Of a DNA stretch of 64,000 nt, positions 13,023-29,700 are shown piece by piece (position 1 is the first letter of the stretch; each line of letters begins with the position of its first letter). The stretch is from Plazaster borealis (Eukaryota > Echinodermata > Asteroidea > Forcipulatida > Labidiasteridae): positions 23,977,063-24,041,062 of the forward strand of contig CM037458.1 in the NCBI GenBank assembly GCA_021014325.1, given 5' to 3'. A program made the position numbers and the translations under genes. The notes beneath the pieces are model-generated. The model did no database searches. It saw nothing but the letters and a program-made list of their open reading frames with translations, and was not told the origin of the DNA.

Positions 13023-13326
13023 ATGGTAACTAAGGGGGTCCGTCCCTCCACCCCCCTCCCCCATTTGAAATCTGGAGCCTTGGTATTCAAAATGACCCGA
13101 ATAAGCTTGTAGCTCTCAATGTTTGTGTTCCATTTTCACGCAGACAATGTCTTTGTTTTTACCCCCACGTCAGATTGTAAAATAAAAATAGTAGACGACC
13201 CATAATATATAAGAGCGGTGAAAAAGGGTAAACGCAAGATACAGTTTTATTGGCTAGAAGTGCCCCTACAAAAATAAATATGGTGCATCCTTATGTCCCC
13301 CATCCACCCCCCCCCCCCAAAAAAAA
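13023..13326. mobile_element. Diverged copy of the 36291-36651 hAT-like MITE
   Basis: Shares with that copy, in order, GTAACTAAGGG, CCCCCATTTGAAATCTGGA, CACGCAGACAAT, AGTGCCCCTA and ATGGTGCATCC. Its right end has decayed into C- and A-runs. Confidence 0.7.
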
Positions 13327-14500
13327 GTATCTGTGTTTTCTTCTCTGGGTCGCATGACATGTTTTGTATCAACAATCACAATTTGTAATTAGTGGCTTGT
13401 ACCAAATGCGTATTTTTTTAATTTTTATTTTAAGATCTGTTAAATAAATATAAAGATGTGTTGTTGTTGTTTTGTCTTCCATTGTATCAGTAATAATAAA
13501 TGAGACTTCTCAATAGACAGTTTATTCAGGCTTCCAGATCCACATATTCCTTCAGGCAATTGGTTTTGTAATCGAGGAGAAATATGTACGAGATTGTTTT
13601 TCACAAAATAAAAAAAGGAGATAAAAACAGCAAATTGGCAAACACTCCGCTGTATATGTCATATTTTCTAATCGCTTCCCATCTCGTGTATACTATGGTA
13701 TAAAGCGCTGGAACCTACGTCCGGACGATAGTCGTATTTTAGCGGGGATCAAATTTCATCTGAGCGCGTCATCTGAGCCCAGTAAACGGCCATCTTCCGG
13801 GACGCTTCACCGGTAATCTCGACCTGCTGCCGTTGTTTCTTTGATGTCCTCAGGTGGATACAACACCAGCAATACTCTCGCCATAAGCACTTCCCTGCCG
13901 GATTTGGAGGCAAGGGGAAAAAAACGTCAGCGGATGTATCATTATCGCTAGTGTCTGCTCTATTAAGTGCAGTTTCTTGAGGAAATGCATGACAGAGTGA
14001 TGTATGGTACAACGATAACTTCAAACTCGTCTGTGGGTTTGTAAAATTCATCGGAACTGAGCCGGATTGGTATTGTGAGACTGAGTGCATGCAATACACT
14101 TAAGAAGCCGACAAATTAGCCATTATGAGTAATACAGCTGTGGGTGTATGCAGTACTATTGGCTTCCATATCTTCAGGTAGTCTTCTAAAATGACTGATA
14201 TTTAAAGAGCTTATCATATATAGTCAAGACTCTGACTTTATGTAAGAATTTGGGGAAGTTTGGGACAAATTTAATGGTTTCGTTTAAAATGGAAAACTAA
14301 AACTAAAACGAATATTTATTTTTTGATCTTGGAATGTGTTTATTGCCTTTGTATTTGTATATAGGGGATGTTTTTGTATGTATGTATATAAAAATATTTA
14401 TATATATATTTTAAAATCTTTTTAAAGCCATTTTTAATCCACGTACTTTAAGTTTATCTTTTTGTTTGTCTTGAATTTTATATTTACATATTTTATTGGA
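13327..14500. other. Intergenic with a GC-richer block
   Basis: The block 13690-14090 is noticeably GC-richer than its surroundings and holds a 113-codon ATG-initiated minus-strand frame (14090 to 13749). It has no recognised domain, so it is not called a gene. Confidence 0.4.
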
Positions 14501-14664
14501 TTTTATTACCTTGTATTTATCGGGAGCTAAATGCCTGAGGGCAACAGTGATTTAATTCACTTTTTTAGTTCCTGTCATCAGCTAGTGTCTCTTGTATTGT
14601 TGGTTTTCTTGTTTTGTATCGTGTTTTAATGATGACAAATAAATAATAATAATAATAATAATAA
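14500..14664 (+). mobile_element. Non-LTR retroelement 3' end with AAT tail
   Basis: GGAGCTAAATGCCTGAGGGC through AATAAATAATAAT and an (AAT)n tail (14638-14664). The same 3' end occurs inverted at 38791-38939, showing a shared 5'-truncated LINE or SINE family. Confidence 0.65.
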
Positions 14665-14929
14665 AACGGTTTCAACAAGGATGCTCGTTGAAGACCGAGT
14701 TTGTAGGCCTATATCAGTGAAGGATATACAACTTTAAGTAAATATTAAGGACTTTATTGTAGTTTTTCTTCCTGTAAAATCAGGAGAAAATGAGGCAAGA
14801 AACAAGAATAGTCTGTTCTCATTTAGTAAGTGCTAATTAACACGTAAGAACCATTGCTGTGGTACAGGGAACATGGTTTGGCGAGACAAAATGTCGAAAC
14901 GAAAGGAAAAGTACCTTTTCAAAATCAGT

Positions 14930-15244
14930 GTCCACATTTTTATGTGATTCAACATATGCATGAACAAACAAACCTGTGAAAGTTTGAGCTCTATTGGTCA
15001 TCGAGATCACGAGAAAATAGTGAAAAGAGACCTTATGTGTTTTCTGGGGTGTTTTTTTTTCTTCAAAATATCGCGCGTGATAAAAACTATTGTTTTACTC
15101 ATTTCTCAGAAACGATAGCATTTTAGGCAGAAATATTTTAAGAAACCCTTTCAACCATTTCTTACTTTAAATCATGTAAGTTGTGTGTGAATCTGTGAAC
15201 ATTTGTGTTTTTCGATCTTACCCAATAGTGTACAGGGCCTTTAA
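14930..15244. mobile_element. TTAA MITE, inverted copy of the 3068-3450 family
   Basis: Matches the complement of the first copy through CAACATATGCAT, AACAAACCTGTGAAA and GAGCTC. It ends CCAATAGTGTACAGGGCC before TTAA (15241-15244). The left end is shortened. Confidence 0.75.
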
Positions 15245-15826
15245 GGGGGAGAAATTGTTCGTCTTTATATAGATTACGATAGCAACAAGGTCTTCGGTCA
15301 TAACTTGAATTCACGAATTACTTGAAATCACCTCCATTTAACTTAACCGAAGTAGGAAGGAGAAGTAGTCTGGTTCTCTTCTGTATAATTCAAAACGCTA
15401 CATTACGCTATTATTACAGTCAGGTAACATGACATTTTTGAGACGAGAAGCTGATACAAAAACGAAACGGAATGTTGTCATGTGACACGTAAATCAAACC
15501 TTACAATCAAAGTGTAATTTTTAACGATTTCAAAAGTTGATAACTTTTTTGTCAATTTGGGATGTTTGGGATGAAGTTGCGATAAGAAAATACTTCCCCC
15601 GTCGACAACATTTTGTTTTCTCTGAAAACATATAAAGAGAAGTAAGTTTTTTTTATTCAGAATCGACTGATTGATAAATTAATTTACAAGTTGCAACGTT
15701 TTTCATGCTATTTTCATTTCATTTTTATTCATTAGAACCAATCTTTTCAACACTATATTTCTGACTGACATATTACAGGTGTGTTACTGAGTGACTTTGG
15801 TACTGAATCAATCCAATTGTTACTGA

Positions 15827-16197
15827 TTAAAGGGTCTGTATACGTTTGGTAATGTCTCTGAAAATTAATGGCAATAAAAAACTTACTTGGTAAGAAGTAC
15901 AGCAGCTTTGGATAGTATAATGCATGTTGAGAAAATTGTCACTTCGAAGTACTGCGGTAATGGAAAAAGATATCACTTTTTATCCCCAAACATTTGAATC
16001 TGGGAAGCGTTACTGCAGTAACGTTTCTCAGATTGTGTAATCCAATTGCAGATTATTCTTCCCGCGTGGTGGTAACCACTCCAGATTTTGAAATAAAATA
16101 TTGACAGATTAGTTTTGTGGTATAAATGTATATCTACAACTACTAGGATTGAAACAAAAGGTGGGTTCCAATTACCAAATGTATACAATCCCTTTAA
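15827..16197. mobile_element. TTAA MITE, diverged third copy
   Basis: TTAA at both ends (15827-15830 and 16194-16197). Ends AGGGTCTGTATACGTTTGGT and the complement AGGGATTGTATACATTTGGT. The interior ACTTACTTGGTA and TAGTATAA match the first copy. Confidence 0.8.
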
Positions 16198-16254
16198 CGT
16201 TTGAATGGTCTTCATCTCTCCATTTTAAAACAATGTTTGTGCCATCCCGTTAAA

Positions 16255-16360
16255 TAGAACCACTATGATATTAGTTTTCCCGGTCTGTTTCGGCAATGAG
16301 CAGCCTATTTCACTAATAAAGTGATTTTAATTCAATTCAATTCATATTCAATTCAATGAC
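16255..16360 (+). mobile_element. Retroelement 3' end with TTCAA tail
   Basis: A stretch ending CACTAATAAAGTGATTTTAA followed by repeated ATTCA units, the usual look of a non-LTR 3' end. The family is not identified. Confidence 0.35.
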
Positions 16361-17318
16361 TGTTTTGAGGATCTTTCAATTTCAAGCGAAATAGAATGAA
16401 ATTGTCCTCTTATTTGACGAAAATGACCGGGAAAACATATACATATAATTACATCCATAAACATTAACCAATCAGTTCATCACATGCGCGCATTCGACCA
16501 ATGACAGACACTGGTTTTAATTGGGATGTCAGTAGAAATTATGCAACGTGTTAAACATGAAATTAGATCTTTTTGTATACACGTCCACCAGATTGTTCCA
16601 AGGGAAATCATGTTAGAATAAGACATTTATAAAAAAAAAAGAGGTCGATGCGAAATTGGCCAACAAACTGACGTTGACAAGTACCTGTCCTTTAAGTTTG
16701 TAATAAAAGAGAAACACGACCTGGTTTGCCTTTATCTGTTTCCCTTCCTTGATGTTTTTAACAAAGGATACATTAAACAGAGATGAACTTTGGGGTCCAA
16801 CATGAAAGCCAGAATAATAGGCTACAGTTTATAGCGTCAGAGGACGTTGGTTTAGAAAGGAGATAACTTTTACAGTTGACAAAGCTATACGAACATAATA
16901 CGCTTTTGTACATCAGTCTGTGTGTTATAATGTTTCACCAATTAAAGACAAGCGAAAATCACCAACATAAATATTCTACGGATATCAGGAACGCCAAAGA
17001 AAGCCGTTTTTTGTTTGTTTAATGAACAGGCCAATTACGGTAATTAAAAGTGGCAATATTCAAATTTGGATAATGTACGGTACTATACAGACAAATCATT
17101 CTATACATAACACGCGTCCACATTTTGTCATCTGGTAATAATATATAACAAATAACATAATATGTTGACATACTTATAATAAACGTTTATAATAATGTTA
17201 ACGTTGTTCTAATACATTGCACGTGTGAACACCATAATCACTATACTGATGGTCTCAATAGAGTCCAAAATAAAGACTATCCGAATAGATTAGATGTGAA
17301 TATGATATTGTTCATGTG
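16361..17318. other. Region downstream of Hmx
   Basis: The Hmx 3' UTR must lie here, but I see no canonical minus-strand AATAAA. A variant ATTAAA is near 17017. Two CCAAT-like motifs lie near 16480 and 16499. Confidence 0.4.
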
Positions 17319-20615
<3,297 letters not shown>

Positions 20616-21120
20616 CTTTCTCTTTTTCGATACAACTTCAAAGTCTGTTCTTCTCAAGTATTGTTGCATTAAAGAATAAATAACAGAAATACTGGAGCCT
20701 GTAGAGACGATGGTTTCGCTTAAACCCAACCTGTTCTGAGTTTAACTTGACTCTGCTTAACAGAGCTCGGTTCTGTGTACGAGTTTTCGCTTGTGGCACT
20801 TCTTTATCAAGGACCAATTAGTGATTGTGAGACTGAGGATGCGTGTGTGCTACATCAGAGACAAGTGGGTTGGACGACGTGGTCTCTTCTAGATTCATGT
20901 GAAATTACAAGCGCTGGTTGCTACTGTGCATAGACCATCCTCATCATGAAAGTGCTGATAGATTGCTCCTCTATCACCTGTAATACACCAGTGAATAGAG
21001 TGGAGGTAGGGATATAAACCTATATAGTTACTAGCCCCTGGGCGTGATGATGTCAAGATGCAACCATCCACAACGAGTTGTATGGTTGTATAGAGCCTAG
21101 CTGGCGCCTATCACCTATTC
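20616..21120 (-). promoter_or_regulatory. Hmx 5' leader and candidate promoter
   Basis: This is the sequence immediately upstream of the Hmx start. On the minus strand, TATATAGG (21026-21019) followed by TTTATATC could act as a TATA element, giving a leader of roughly 370 bases. The same bases also read TATAAA on the plus strand, so direction is not settled. No transcription start can be proved from sequence. Confidence 0.3.
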
Positions 21121-22960
21121 ACATAATAATGTTTTAATAAAGATACCAACAAAGGTTAAATGGGCGACAGGGGGAACGATACCACGTCATTGGATACGAA
21201 GAAAAGGTAATAGGATTACTGCATGGATCGTAGCCAGTCGGCTCCTCCTTCTCAACTCTGCTCTCTTATGTTTTACAGCCCCTGGCTTCTCGATCCCGTA
21301 CCCGGTTTTTTTTCTTCTTGTATTATTTTATTTAATTGTTTATTTTATTTAACTTTTTTTGCTGCAAATTTTAACTTTGTTTGATTGATTCCAATATAAG
21401 TTCCTTTCGTTACAAGTTATTCATGTTCGGCCACTGGCGATATTTGGTTTTCAAATGGGATTCATTGTCCTCTAATGATTAATGTTTCGAATTTAATTTT
21501 AAAAGAAATATTTTAATAGAATTTGAAACTGAAAAAGGGGTGTTTGTGTCAATTTAGATGACTGAGCCGCAGTCAAGCGAAGAACCATCAAATTGTTCCG
21601 CGTTACGATCAATCTAAAATCGGTGCAGGCTGTTTGTATCCTACTAAACAAAAATATGTTTTCTTCAAATCGCAAAGTGTCACTGTCGTTTTCTTTTGGT
21701 TCGATTGCAAAAATACTAATGAATAATAATGAATAATAAACAATGAAAAGGTTACCTGATTCTACGAACTTTTTTTCAAGGAAAACTTGTGGGAAATTTT
21801 CGAACCAATAACAAAAATAAAACGGCAGCCATCAACAAAAAGCAGTGTTGAATGGTGCGTTCAAACCGTGCCATAATAAAACAATATATATAAAAAACAG
21901 ATCACAGCACCCACTTCACTTGACAAAGTAAAAGAAAAAAACCGATTGGTTAACGACAAGGTCTCAAAACAAACTATTGAATAAATTAATATTAAAACCC
22001 ATGCATATACGTAAGCCACATCCCTAGATGACGACAAACACCCTCCCTCCTAGCTCCTCCTACTTTTTTCCTCATCATACTGAGCATACAACATGCATTA
22101 AATGACGGGTTCATCACTCTCCCTCAATCAATTGAACTTTTCATTAAGCAAATAGATAGCTTGAAATGTATTGATTTATAACCAAGCTATTACCACAAAT
22201 TGCCTGAGCAGATAATCAAACTATAGATGTTGGAATCGGCCTTTGTCCAAGTACTGTCAGCTCTTCCAAAGGCACCGTGTCCCGCTCAGAAGACGATGCC
22301 CAGATTCGGCGTCTCGTCCCGGTGGCTAAACGGTGAAGGCGGGGTGGCCCCATTACGAAGTGAGCATTCAATATACAGAGTTGAATAGCAGATTAGCATG
22401 TGAATTGGATTGAAAGGAATAGAGTAGGCCCAGATAGCCCTCATGTCTCCTCTATTGTAACTACTGATCGGTGTTCTTTCATTGCATCATTACACTCATC
22501 ATCCCCAGACAATGATGAGCCACTGTGGTGGTCAAGAGGTCCCGACTCAGTGTCTCGATCGGCCCGGTCATCACCTCCCAGTGCCCGCTATGTCTTTTCT
22601 TGTTTGACCAGTTAGGCCAGACGTGTGGCGTGTAAAATGACTTTCGGCCAATCATAGACGCGACTGTATTGTTACATGGTACTATACAACTCAGGTATAG
22701 AAGGCAATAATTGCTTCTAACCATTGGAGCTATGCGATGGGGAAACATGGCTCTTCAGTCAATACAATACTTGATTTAGACCAGGAGCTCAAACAGATTG
22801 TGGTTTGCAATTAAATCAACAACATGCTTCAGTAATAGCTTGACACATTGCCAAGTATTTGTTTGTTTGTTTGTTTGTTTACGATCATTGTTCCTGTCAT
22901 GCTCATAAACAAGAGTTGTTAATGTACAGTTGAATGTTATACCTCGCACTCGCACGTGTA
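21121..22960. other. Hmx upstream flank
   Basis: No gene. A GC-richer stretch at 22225-22345 could be regulatory. A TTTG microsatellite lies at 22858-22881. Confidence 0.4.
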
Positions 22961-22964
22961 GATG

Positions 22965-23281
22965 TAGATTTTATATTGTATTTTTATTTTATTTTTATTC
23001 CATTTAATAATTCTTGTTGAGAAGCCAAGAACTCTCAGAAAGGTGAACTTAATTACTGTAGCCAAGAACCCCATAGAGAGAAGACAAAGAAGGAAGTATC
23101 AGTGTTAGATGTGGGAGGAAAATTAGGTAGGGACTGAAAATCAGGTAGAGACTGAAAATCAGGTAGAGACTGAAAATCAGGGAGGGACTGAAAACCCAAT
23201 CCCCATACTGCCTCGACGGGGTACGAACCGGGGTCCTAGAAGTGGAAGGTGAGGAACACTACGCCAACCCGACCGCCACAT
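22965..23281 (-). mobile_element. tRNA-derived SINE, minus orientation
   Basis: On the minus strand the head contains A-box-like TTGGCGTAGTGTTCC and B-box GGTTCGTACCCC (23213-23281). Next come a body with four 18-bp repeats of AGGTAGAGACTGAAAATC type (23125-23196) and an A-rich tail of AATAAAAATAAAATAAAA kind (about 22967-23006). Length is about 315 bp. Confidence 0.7.
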
Positions 23282-23373
23282 ACAAATTAAAAAGCCATAT
23301 CCGATCTCATTGGATGTATTCGTTTTCTGTAGAGTGTCTGAAGTATATCCATTTCAAAACATGGAGACCGCCA

Positions 23374-23575
23374 ATTAGGGCTAGATGGCTCAATCGGTAT
23401 AGACCGTTAATCTGGAGGTCGCAGGTTCAAATCCCAGTTTTGCTTTGTGGAATTCACTACTATCCGTCCATTAAGAAACTTTCACATGATTAATTTCCCC
23501 ACAAAAGGGGGAATAGAAATTGGATGTATAGCCTCACAGAACTAAACCAATTCTACGCTTCAATAAAATGATTTG
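23374..23575 (+). mobile_element. tRNA-derived SINE, plus orientation
   Basis: A box TGGCTCAATCGG and B box GGTTCAAATCC, 26 bases apart as in a tRNA, but the anticodon arm does not pair. A unique body ends near CAATAAAATG. It lies head-to-head with the SINE at 22965-23281. Confidence 0.6.
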
Positions 23576-23724
23576 TTTTTGTTAAAATTGTTGACAATTT
23601 AAGTTGCCATGTGGTAACGATTCCCTCGTTGTTTCGCGTCTGTAAGTGTTTTTCTGAAAATTAATGCAACACCAATTCGCAAGTATATGAAATGACTGAG
23701 TGGGAAGTGCACTATGACCCGTAG

Positions 23725-23729
23725 TGTTT

Positions 23730-23758
<29 letters not shown>
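23725..23758. repeat. GTT microsatellite
   Basis: About ten GTT units. Confidence 0.9.
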
Positions 23759-23761
<3 letters not shown>

Positions 23762-26700
23762 CTTAGCCTCTTAAACGTTGAGTTTTTACTTTTGTTTACC
23801 AGAAATATCGAGGAAGCATTCGGGGAGTTACATCTGCTTTCGGGGTTTAGGATTTTGAAGTCAAGTTGAACAGAATCAAATCTGGCTTGTACACCATTCA
23901 TAACTATTATTTGAACAGTGATTGTGTTTATGAGATGTTCTATTGGCAATGTGGTAACTAGGATTTCCAAGGGCCTGGGCTGTTTTGTGTGTAGACTCGA
24001 ATTATTTATGGGCACTTGTTCAGAATGTTTTGTATGAAATAAAACATTTCCAATAGCGGGGACGACACAATGTAACTTACCTGCTCAATATGATGAAAGG
24101 GAAATGTTGAGGCCAAGATCTGTATTATAATGGTTAAATATCTTGGCTCATAGGCCTATTGTAAGAGATATTTAGGTCAGATATTTTTCAGTCGAAAGGA
24201 CTTCCATAACTCAACGAAAGCTGTGGATACATTTGACTGGAGTTTCAAAACTATAATATTAATAACGAAAACAGGTGTTGTTTACAAAGAAAATCATTAC
24301 CTACAATTGGTGTCATTGTACTTTTATTTACTCGATTATTTTTGTAATTATCACTGCAATTGAAACCACTGACCCCATCACCTGATTCAGGTGAAGTCAG
24401 TATATCGTTTTATTGTAGCGAACTACACACGCATTTGAACATTAATTTCAACCGACGCTTCTATACAATAAGAATGGTGTTATGCAAGATATTAATGCTA
24501 TTGGAACTCATCAACCGTATAGTTCTTGCCGGTAAAGCATCATGTGTCAACCGTCATAGCTTCACACCTTCCCGTATGTGTTGATGATGACCAACCCGCT
24601 CTCTGATTCTCTCCAAGGTGTGATAGTTTGTCTGGGTGCTGGTGGGCTCCATACGGTCATCAACCCCTACTAGCTGCTTGCTTGACGGGACAACCAGGCG
24701 CTCGGTGTGTCAGTGAGCCCGGTCCAACCAATCCGTCACCCAGCTATTAGCAGGAAAAACCTGCAAAATTCCAGACAAATGGGTCAAGCAAAGCAGCTTG
24801 GTTGTTAACACAACCCGTCGCGGCTCGCTGAGCCTTCTATCACGGCCCGGTTTGGCGTCTCGCCCGCTTGACTATACCACCGCTCTACTAAATCTTGACA
24901 AAATAAACTGGATCCTGACAAAGGACAGATGAGCATGTATAGACGCTTGTGGACTGTCAACCAGAAGCATTGTCAAGCTTCCAACTTATTTGAGGGTAGT
25001 TTTGGTGTCATGGACGCCATGCTGACTGTACAATCCAGTCTGCCGTATTACTGCCAATCATAAATATTGATTGATTGGTAGATGGATCATTGGAAAAGAC
25101 TTGAACAGTTCAGTCAATCAAAGGCGTCAATACCAACGAGTGAATGGAGGGTATAAAGGACACCGAATGTTGTTGATAATAACTGCCAGATGAGTGTTGT
25201 ATATATACTCGGACAAACTACACGATTTTAGAATCAGTGATCGGAACATTGCTATGACTATACTCAGGTTACTCATCAGTAAATAGAAATCAGGTGTATT
25301 GTTTAATCATTCTTCATTCATATCCGTTTTGACTTGTTACCGCAAACAACTCTTAATTGTTCCACTTGTTAAGTACTTGCTTGGATAAACAAAATTATCG
25401 AAACGCGTTTTGACTTTTGTAGTCGTGCTTGCTTTCCGCGTTTATAAATTGGACCCTTGATTTTTTGTTATTCAAAATGGCAACGTTTCAAATCAGAGCA
25501 AGATTTATGGGGCAGCCAAACGAAAGCAGCTGCACACTTAGTGAGTTTTGTTGTAATGCATTCGAACATTATTTTTACATTGGCGTTTGTAACATATCTC
25601 TAAAGCGAATGACGCTGATATGCGGTGAAATGACTCCATTGACGCTAATTCCCCTATGTATAACGACATAGCTTTGTCTCTAGATGCAATGCTTGCTGTT
25701 ATTTATCGTTCAACTGTAATGGATTTGTAGGTTTTTAAGAAGACAATTTAAGACAAATGGGAAGATTTGATAATTTGATATGGTGTCTAGTAATCCATTA
25801 AGAGATGTTGGTTTATGTCCCCGGTGATTTACCGGTACCTACAAGAGGGGCATACGGTTACTCAAACTAACTGCTTGATTTTGCTCTTACTGTTCGCGGC
25901 TTCTTTTATTTCCTTGAAAATGTTCTTTCGTTAAAAAAAAATAGTTGATTTAGAATTAGGTCAACAAAATAAGTTTTTAGGCTAGTTTTAAAACATCATA
26001 TTTTAATTATAGTTTAGTTGTATTCTATATAAACAGGCCTGTTTATCTCATTTTCTAACCATCCAGTAACTCATTATGAGTTGCTTTACCTTCGGGTATA
26101 GATTATTCTGGTCTATTTTGAATGAGATTTCCCCTTGAATTTGCAGAAAACATCATGCGACAAGAAATCGGCTGAATACCCGCTGACTAGATTTGATGTG
26201 GACCTAATTAGCCTTATATAGGCAATGTAGAATGGAGGACGATGACATAGTTGAATTTAAGTGTGTGATCATTTCTTACTTTGGTAAAACTTCGTTTCTT
26301 TGGAGACGACTAGAATGTAGAAAGAATCCAATTTGGCTTGGTAACGCTATAATTCAAATGCCATTAACTTACTGCGGGTAGCGACAGACGTAGTTAGCGG
26401 TTCCCGCGTGGAAGTCGCCCCGTACATACATCGCATCCAACGGGTCCAGTTAAAACGACGCTGTAGTGAATGATGAGTTAAGACAAAAACCATGTTTATC
26501 AAGTCGCTTTCTGAGATTATTCATCCTTTGGATGATCTAATCTCATCTTATTTTTGAGAGTTTTGGAGCTTCTTTAATTGTCCTTAATCTTGTCTGTTTA
26601 TGTCAATAAACTCGGAGTGCAATGTGGTGATTGAATGAACTTATCCACGGGAATAAAACTGACGCGATAATATTACCTGCACCCAGTGAATAGATTGGAA

Positions 26701-29700
26701 CAAACTTGAAGTAAATCTAACCATCAACATTATCCTCTTGTTTTCGTTATGTGCAGACTGGATGACTAAACTGAACATCTCCTTTATATGTTTTAGATTT
26801 GTCATCTTAATAATAACTGAACTTAGTAAATTTGTGAAATAGTTTCTGTAGTACATAGGCTTATGTACAATTAATAAGAAGAAAGGGCCAACAAAATCTA
26901 GTAAAAAACACGGCTATTAAAACTAACGTTTCACCTCCCTAGAGACATCAATAACACTTTAATGTTTGAATGTTTTATGAATTTTAAGTGATGTATGGTC
27001 TAGGCTTTGTTCCGATCTTATAAACTATTGATTTTCGATTTAGATTTCTAAATCAATATATCGATATTTGTAAGTTAATAACAACCTATTGTTAGTGGAC
27101 TCTTCCTCAAAAGCAAAATGGACGTAAAAGCCATGAATAAAAAGCACATCCACAAATTAGGTTTTGATGACAAATACACTACTAAGACGATGGTATAGGG
27201 TCTCAAGCCTTAGACATTTTTCTGTCTTTTTCTGTGGTAGTTTTCTATACAGACTGTGGCTGTATCTATGTTGTCATGTATCCCACGGGATGTTTCAGTA
27301 CAACTGACCAACCAGTGACTAATTTGAGCCTTTCCCTATACAAGGTTGATGCACCAAATGAAGACAAGTGACGTAGGCAGATGTTAGATGAACCCTAACT
27401 AGGCGGGTTAGGCTGCTAAATGAGCAACAACGTGAACAGGTCGATGGCAAAATTTAGTCCGGTACCGGTAGTACAAAAGACCAACCACTCAATGGGTACA
27501 TAAGGGTCCTAATCCTAGACATATAGGCTCAGACGGGCTTCTCATTCCCTAGTTATCTTTCCCTCAAGAAAAAGAGGTTATGATTCGTGACAATAGGATG
27601 GTAAGTCCTTAACAAGAGACCTTAATGGTTGTGTTTCTTCGTCTGATTATTGCAGTTCTTTACCGATAAGGGTTGGTCTTTGTGTGGCGGCGTCACGGCG
27701 TCAACACACCGGGGACTAAAGCACGATTTGACGGGAAGCCGCCCGGTGCCAGCCGGGAAGCCCTAACATAACTCATCTTAAGAAATATTGAATTATTAGT
27801 TGAAGATAACTGGTTAAACTGGTCCTTTCAAACTACAATAGGATATGGTTGGTAACGCCGATAGATATCCTTCTTTTGCTGTTCTACAATGACAGGCACT
27901 TCATAGTAAATTTAATGGTTATAGGGTGTTTTTCAATAGGCCCTAGTTGCTGTTTGTATCCTTTACGAGGAAAAATAAACAATTGTATATCCTTGATTTG
28001 TTAAAGAGCATAGGTACAAAAATGCCGGCGTCTTTTCGGTTGCCGGTCAAAAGTTCGAGTATAATAGCTGAACGTAAAGCGAATAGAAATCCCGTAGCCT
28101 TATACAAACACGGTTTCATAAATAAAGATTTACGGGATTCTTTGCAAATTTCAATCTCTATAACACGAGAATTTCTTTGTGGTTGATTGTTTGGGTCGAG
28201 TTCGCTGTAGTTCAACAGCAATAATTCAGGATATATTTTTTTTCGAAGACATCGCACCCCACAGGGTGTTATGTTTGACATAAACTCAGACTTACGAACA
28301 TGTTAGTCTGCTGTGGATACCCGCATTATTGTTGATAGTTTTACTTATCCTGTGTATTGTTATCAACATCCAATTAACAGAAACGTCAGCGCTTCATCGA
28401 GGCCACATATACGGTCTTTACCTGGTTATTATTTTTTCTCGTAGGTGTCCTGTCCATGAAGACTTGTACGGTATTGAAGATGAAAACTAGCAAGCTAAAC
28501 CCCGACACCCATCGGCCTCGATCCTCTACACCAGGCGCCAAAATAAGGCAGACTACCCGGGCCTGGCGCCGAGTCTTTAGAGTAGACACTCAATTGTAAA
28601 GTTGGTTTAGTTTTCTTGAAAGGATTTCCCCATCGGCATATTTACTCATTACCTTCACTTAAACGTTCTCAAACCGATTTCTTGAGACAATCAATATTTA
28701 CAAACTGTGATGGTAGTTCACGCCTTGTTGAACTTATTTAGAGGTAATTTGTATTTCTTTTATTGATTTCTCACCCTTCAAGTGGGTCTCAATGGGTTAC
28801 CGTATGAATGCTCAACTGAATTCAATTGGTCATCTTACTGCTAATTTAATTCCATTATCTCTGGGTTTTAGTGTGAATATTATTGAGTGGTTATGTTCAC
28901 AAAGACTGAATGATTTTTTCATAAATATTAGAAACTTGTTACACAAGCATTTCTCTTCAGAATCACCACACCTCATTTTCACCCCAAACCTTACTCTGTA
29001 CTAATTCTACCTCCATGCTCTGTATAGTTGTTTTCAACATGGACTGGTTGAAATCCTAAACTGTGGAACAATCAAGTCTCTTAAGGGTAGATCAGCCATT
29101 ATCATTATTTTAAAACGGATATAAAACATTCGGGTTTTGGGTTGTCCAGGTTGATAATTATTTGTCAAAACAGTAAACGCAGCTTTTGTTGTCTATTTTA
29201 ATATGACATAATGTCGAGACGAGACTTGACCCGTGGCATTTCACTTTGTACCGTACCTCTCTCCAACTTAAGCTCAGCCAACCCTTGGGCAAGTTGTAAG
29301 TTTTCATGATTTAAACTCTTTTCGTACTTGTTCTATTATAGTTACAAAATTAGGTGCTTTATTTTGGATGGGACTATTTTATATTCTTTTGATTTTGTGT
29401 GCCTTCTTTTGTGGCATCATTGGTCATTGGTTGCCAGTGATTCAAAACAGACAGATGTTGAACCCATACAAGTCGAAGAAGTTTGTCATTTGTTTCTTTA
29501 TTGTGCATTGGAAGCCTTTGCTATTGTCCAACTGTCAATGACAGTGTAGGCCCCTACTGAGGTACCGATACCAACATTGGTTATCCAATCATGAAGCCTA
29601 CTTTATTCAGAATGCTCATCGTTTTTCCTTAAAGTAATGACAAGGAAGATTCCTAAGATTTATATATTGGTATAAAAAGAAGCTCCGTCATTAATCTTAA

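Noticed and set aside
23374..23450. Functional tRNA gene
   Set aside because: A and B boxes are present but the anticodon arm does not pair and a SINE-like body follows.
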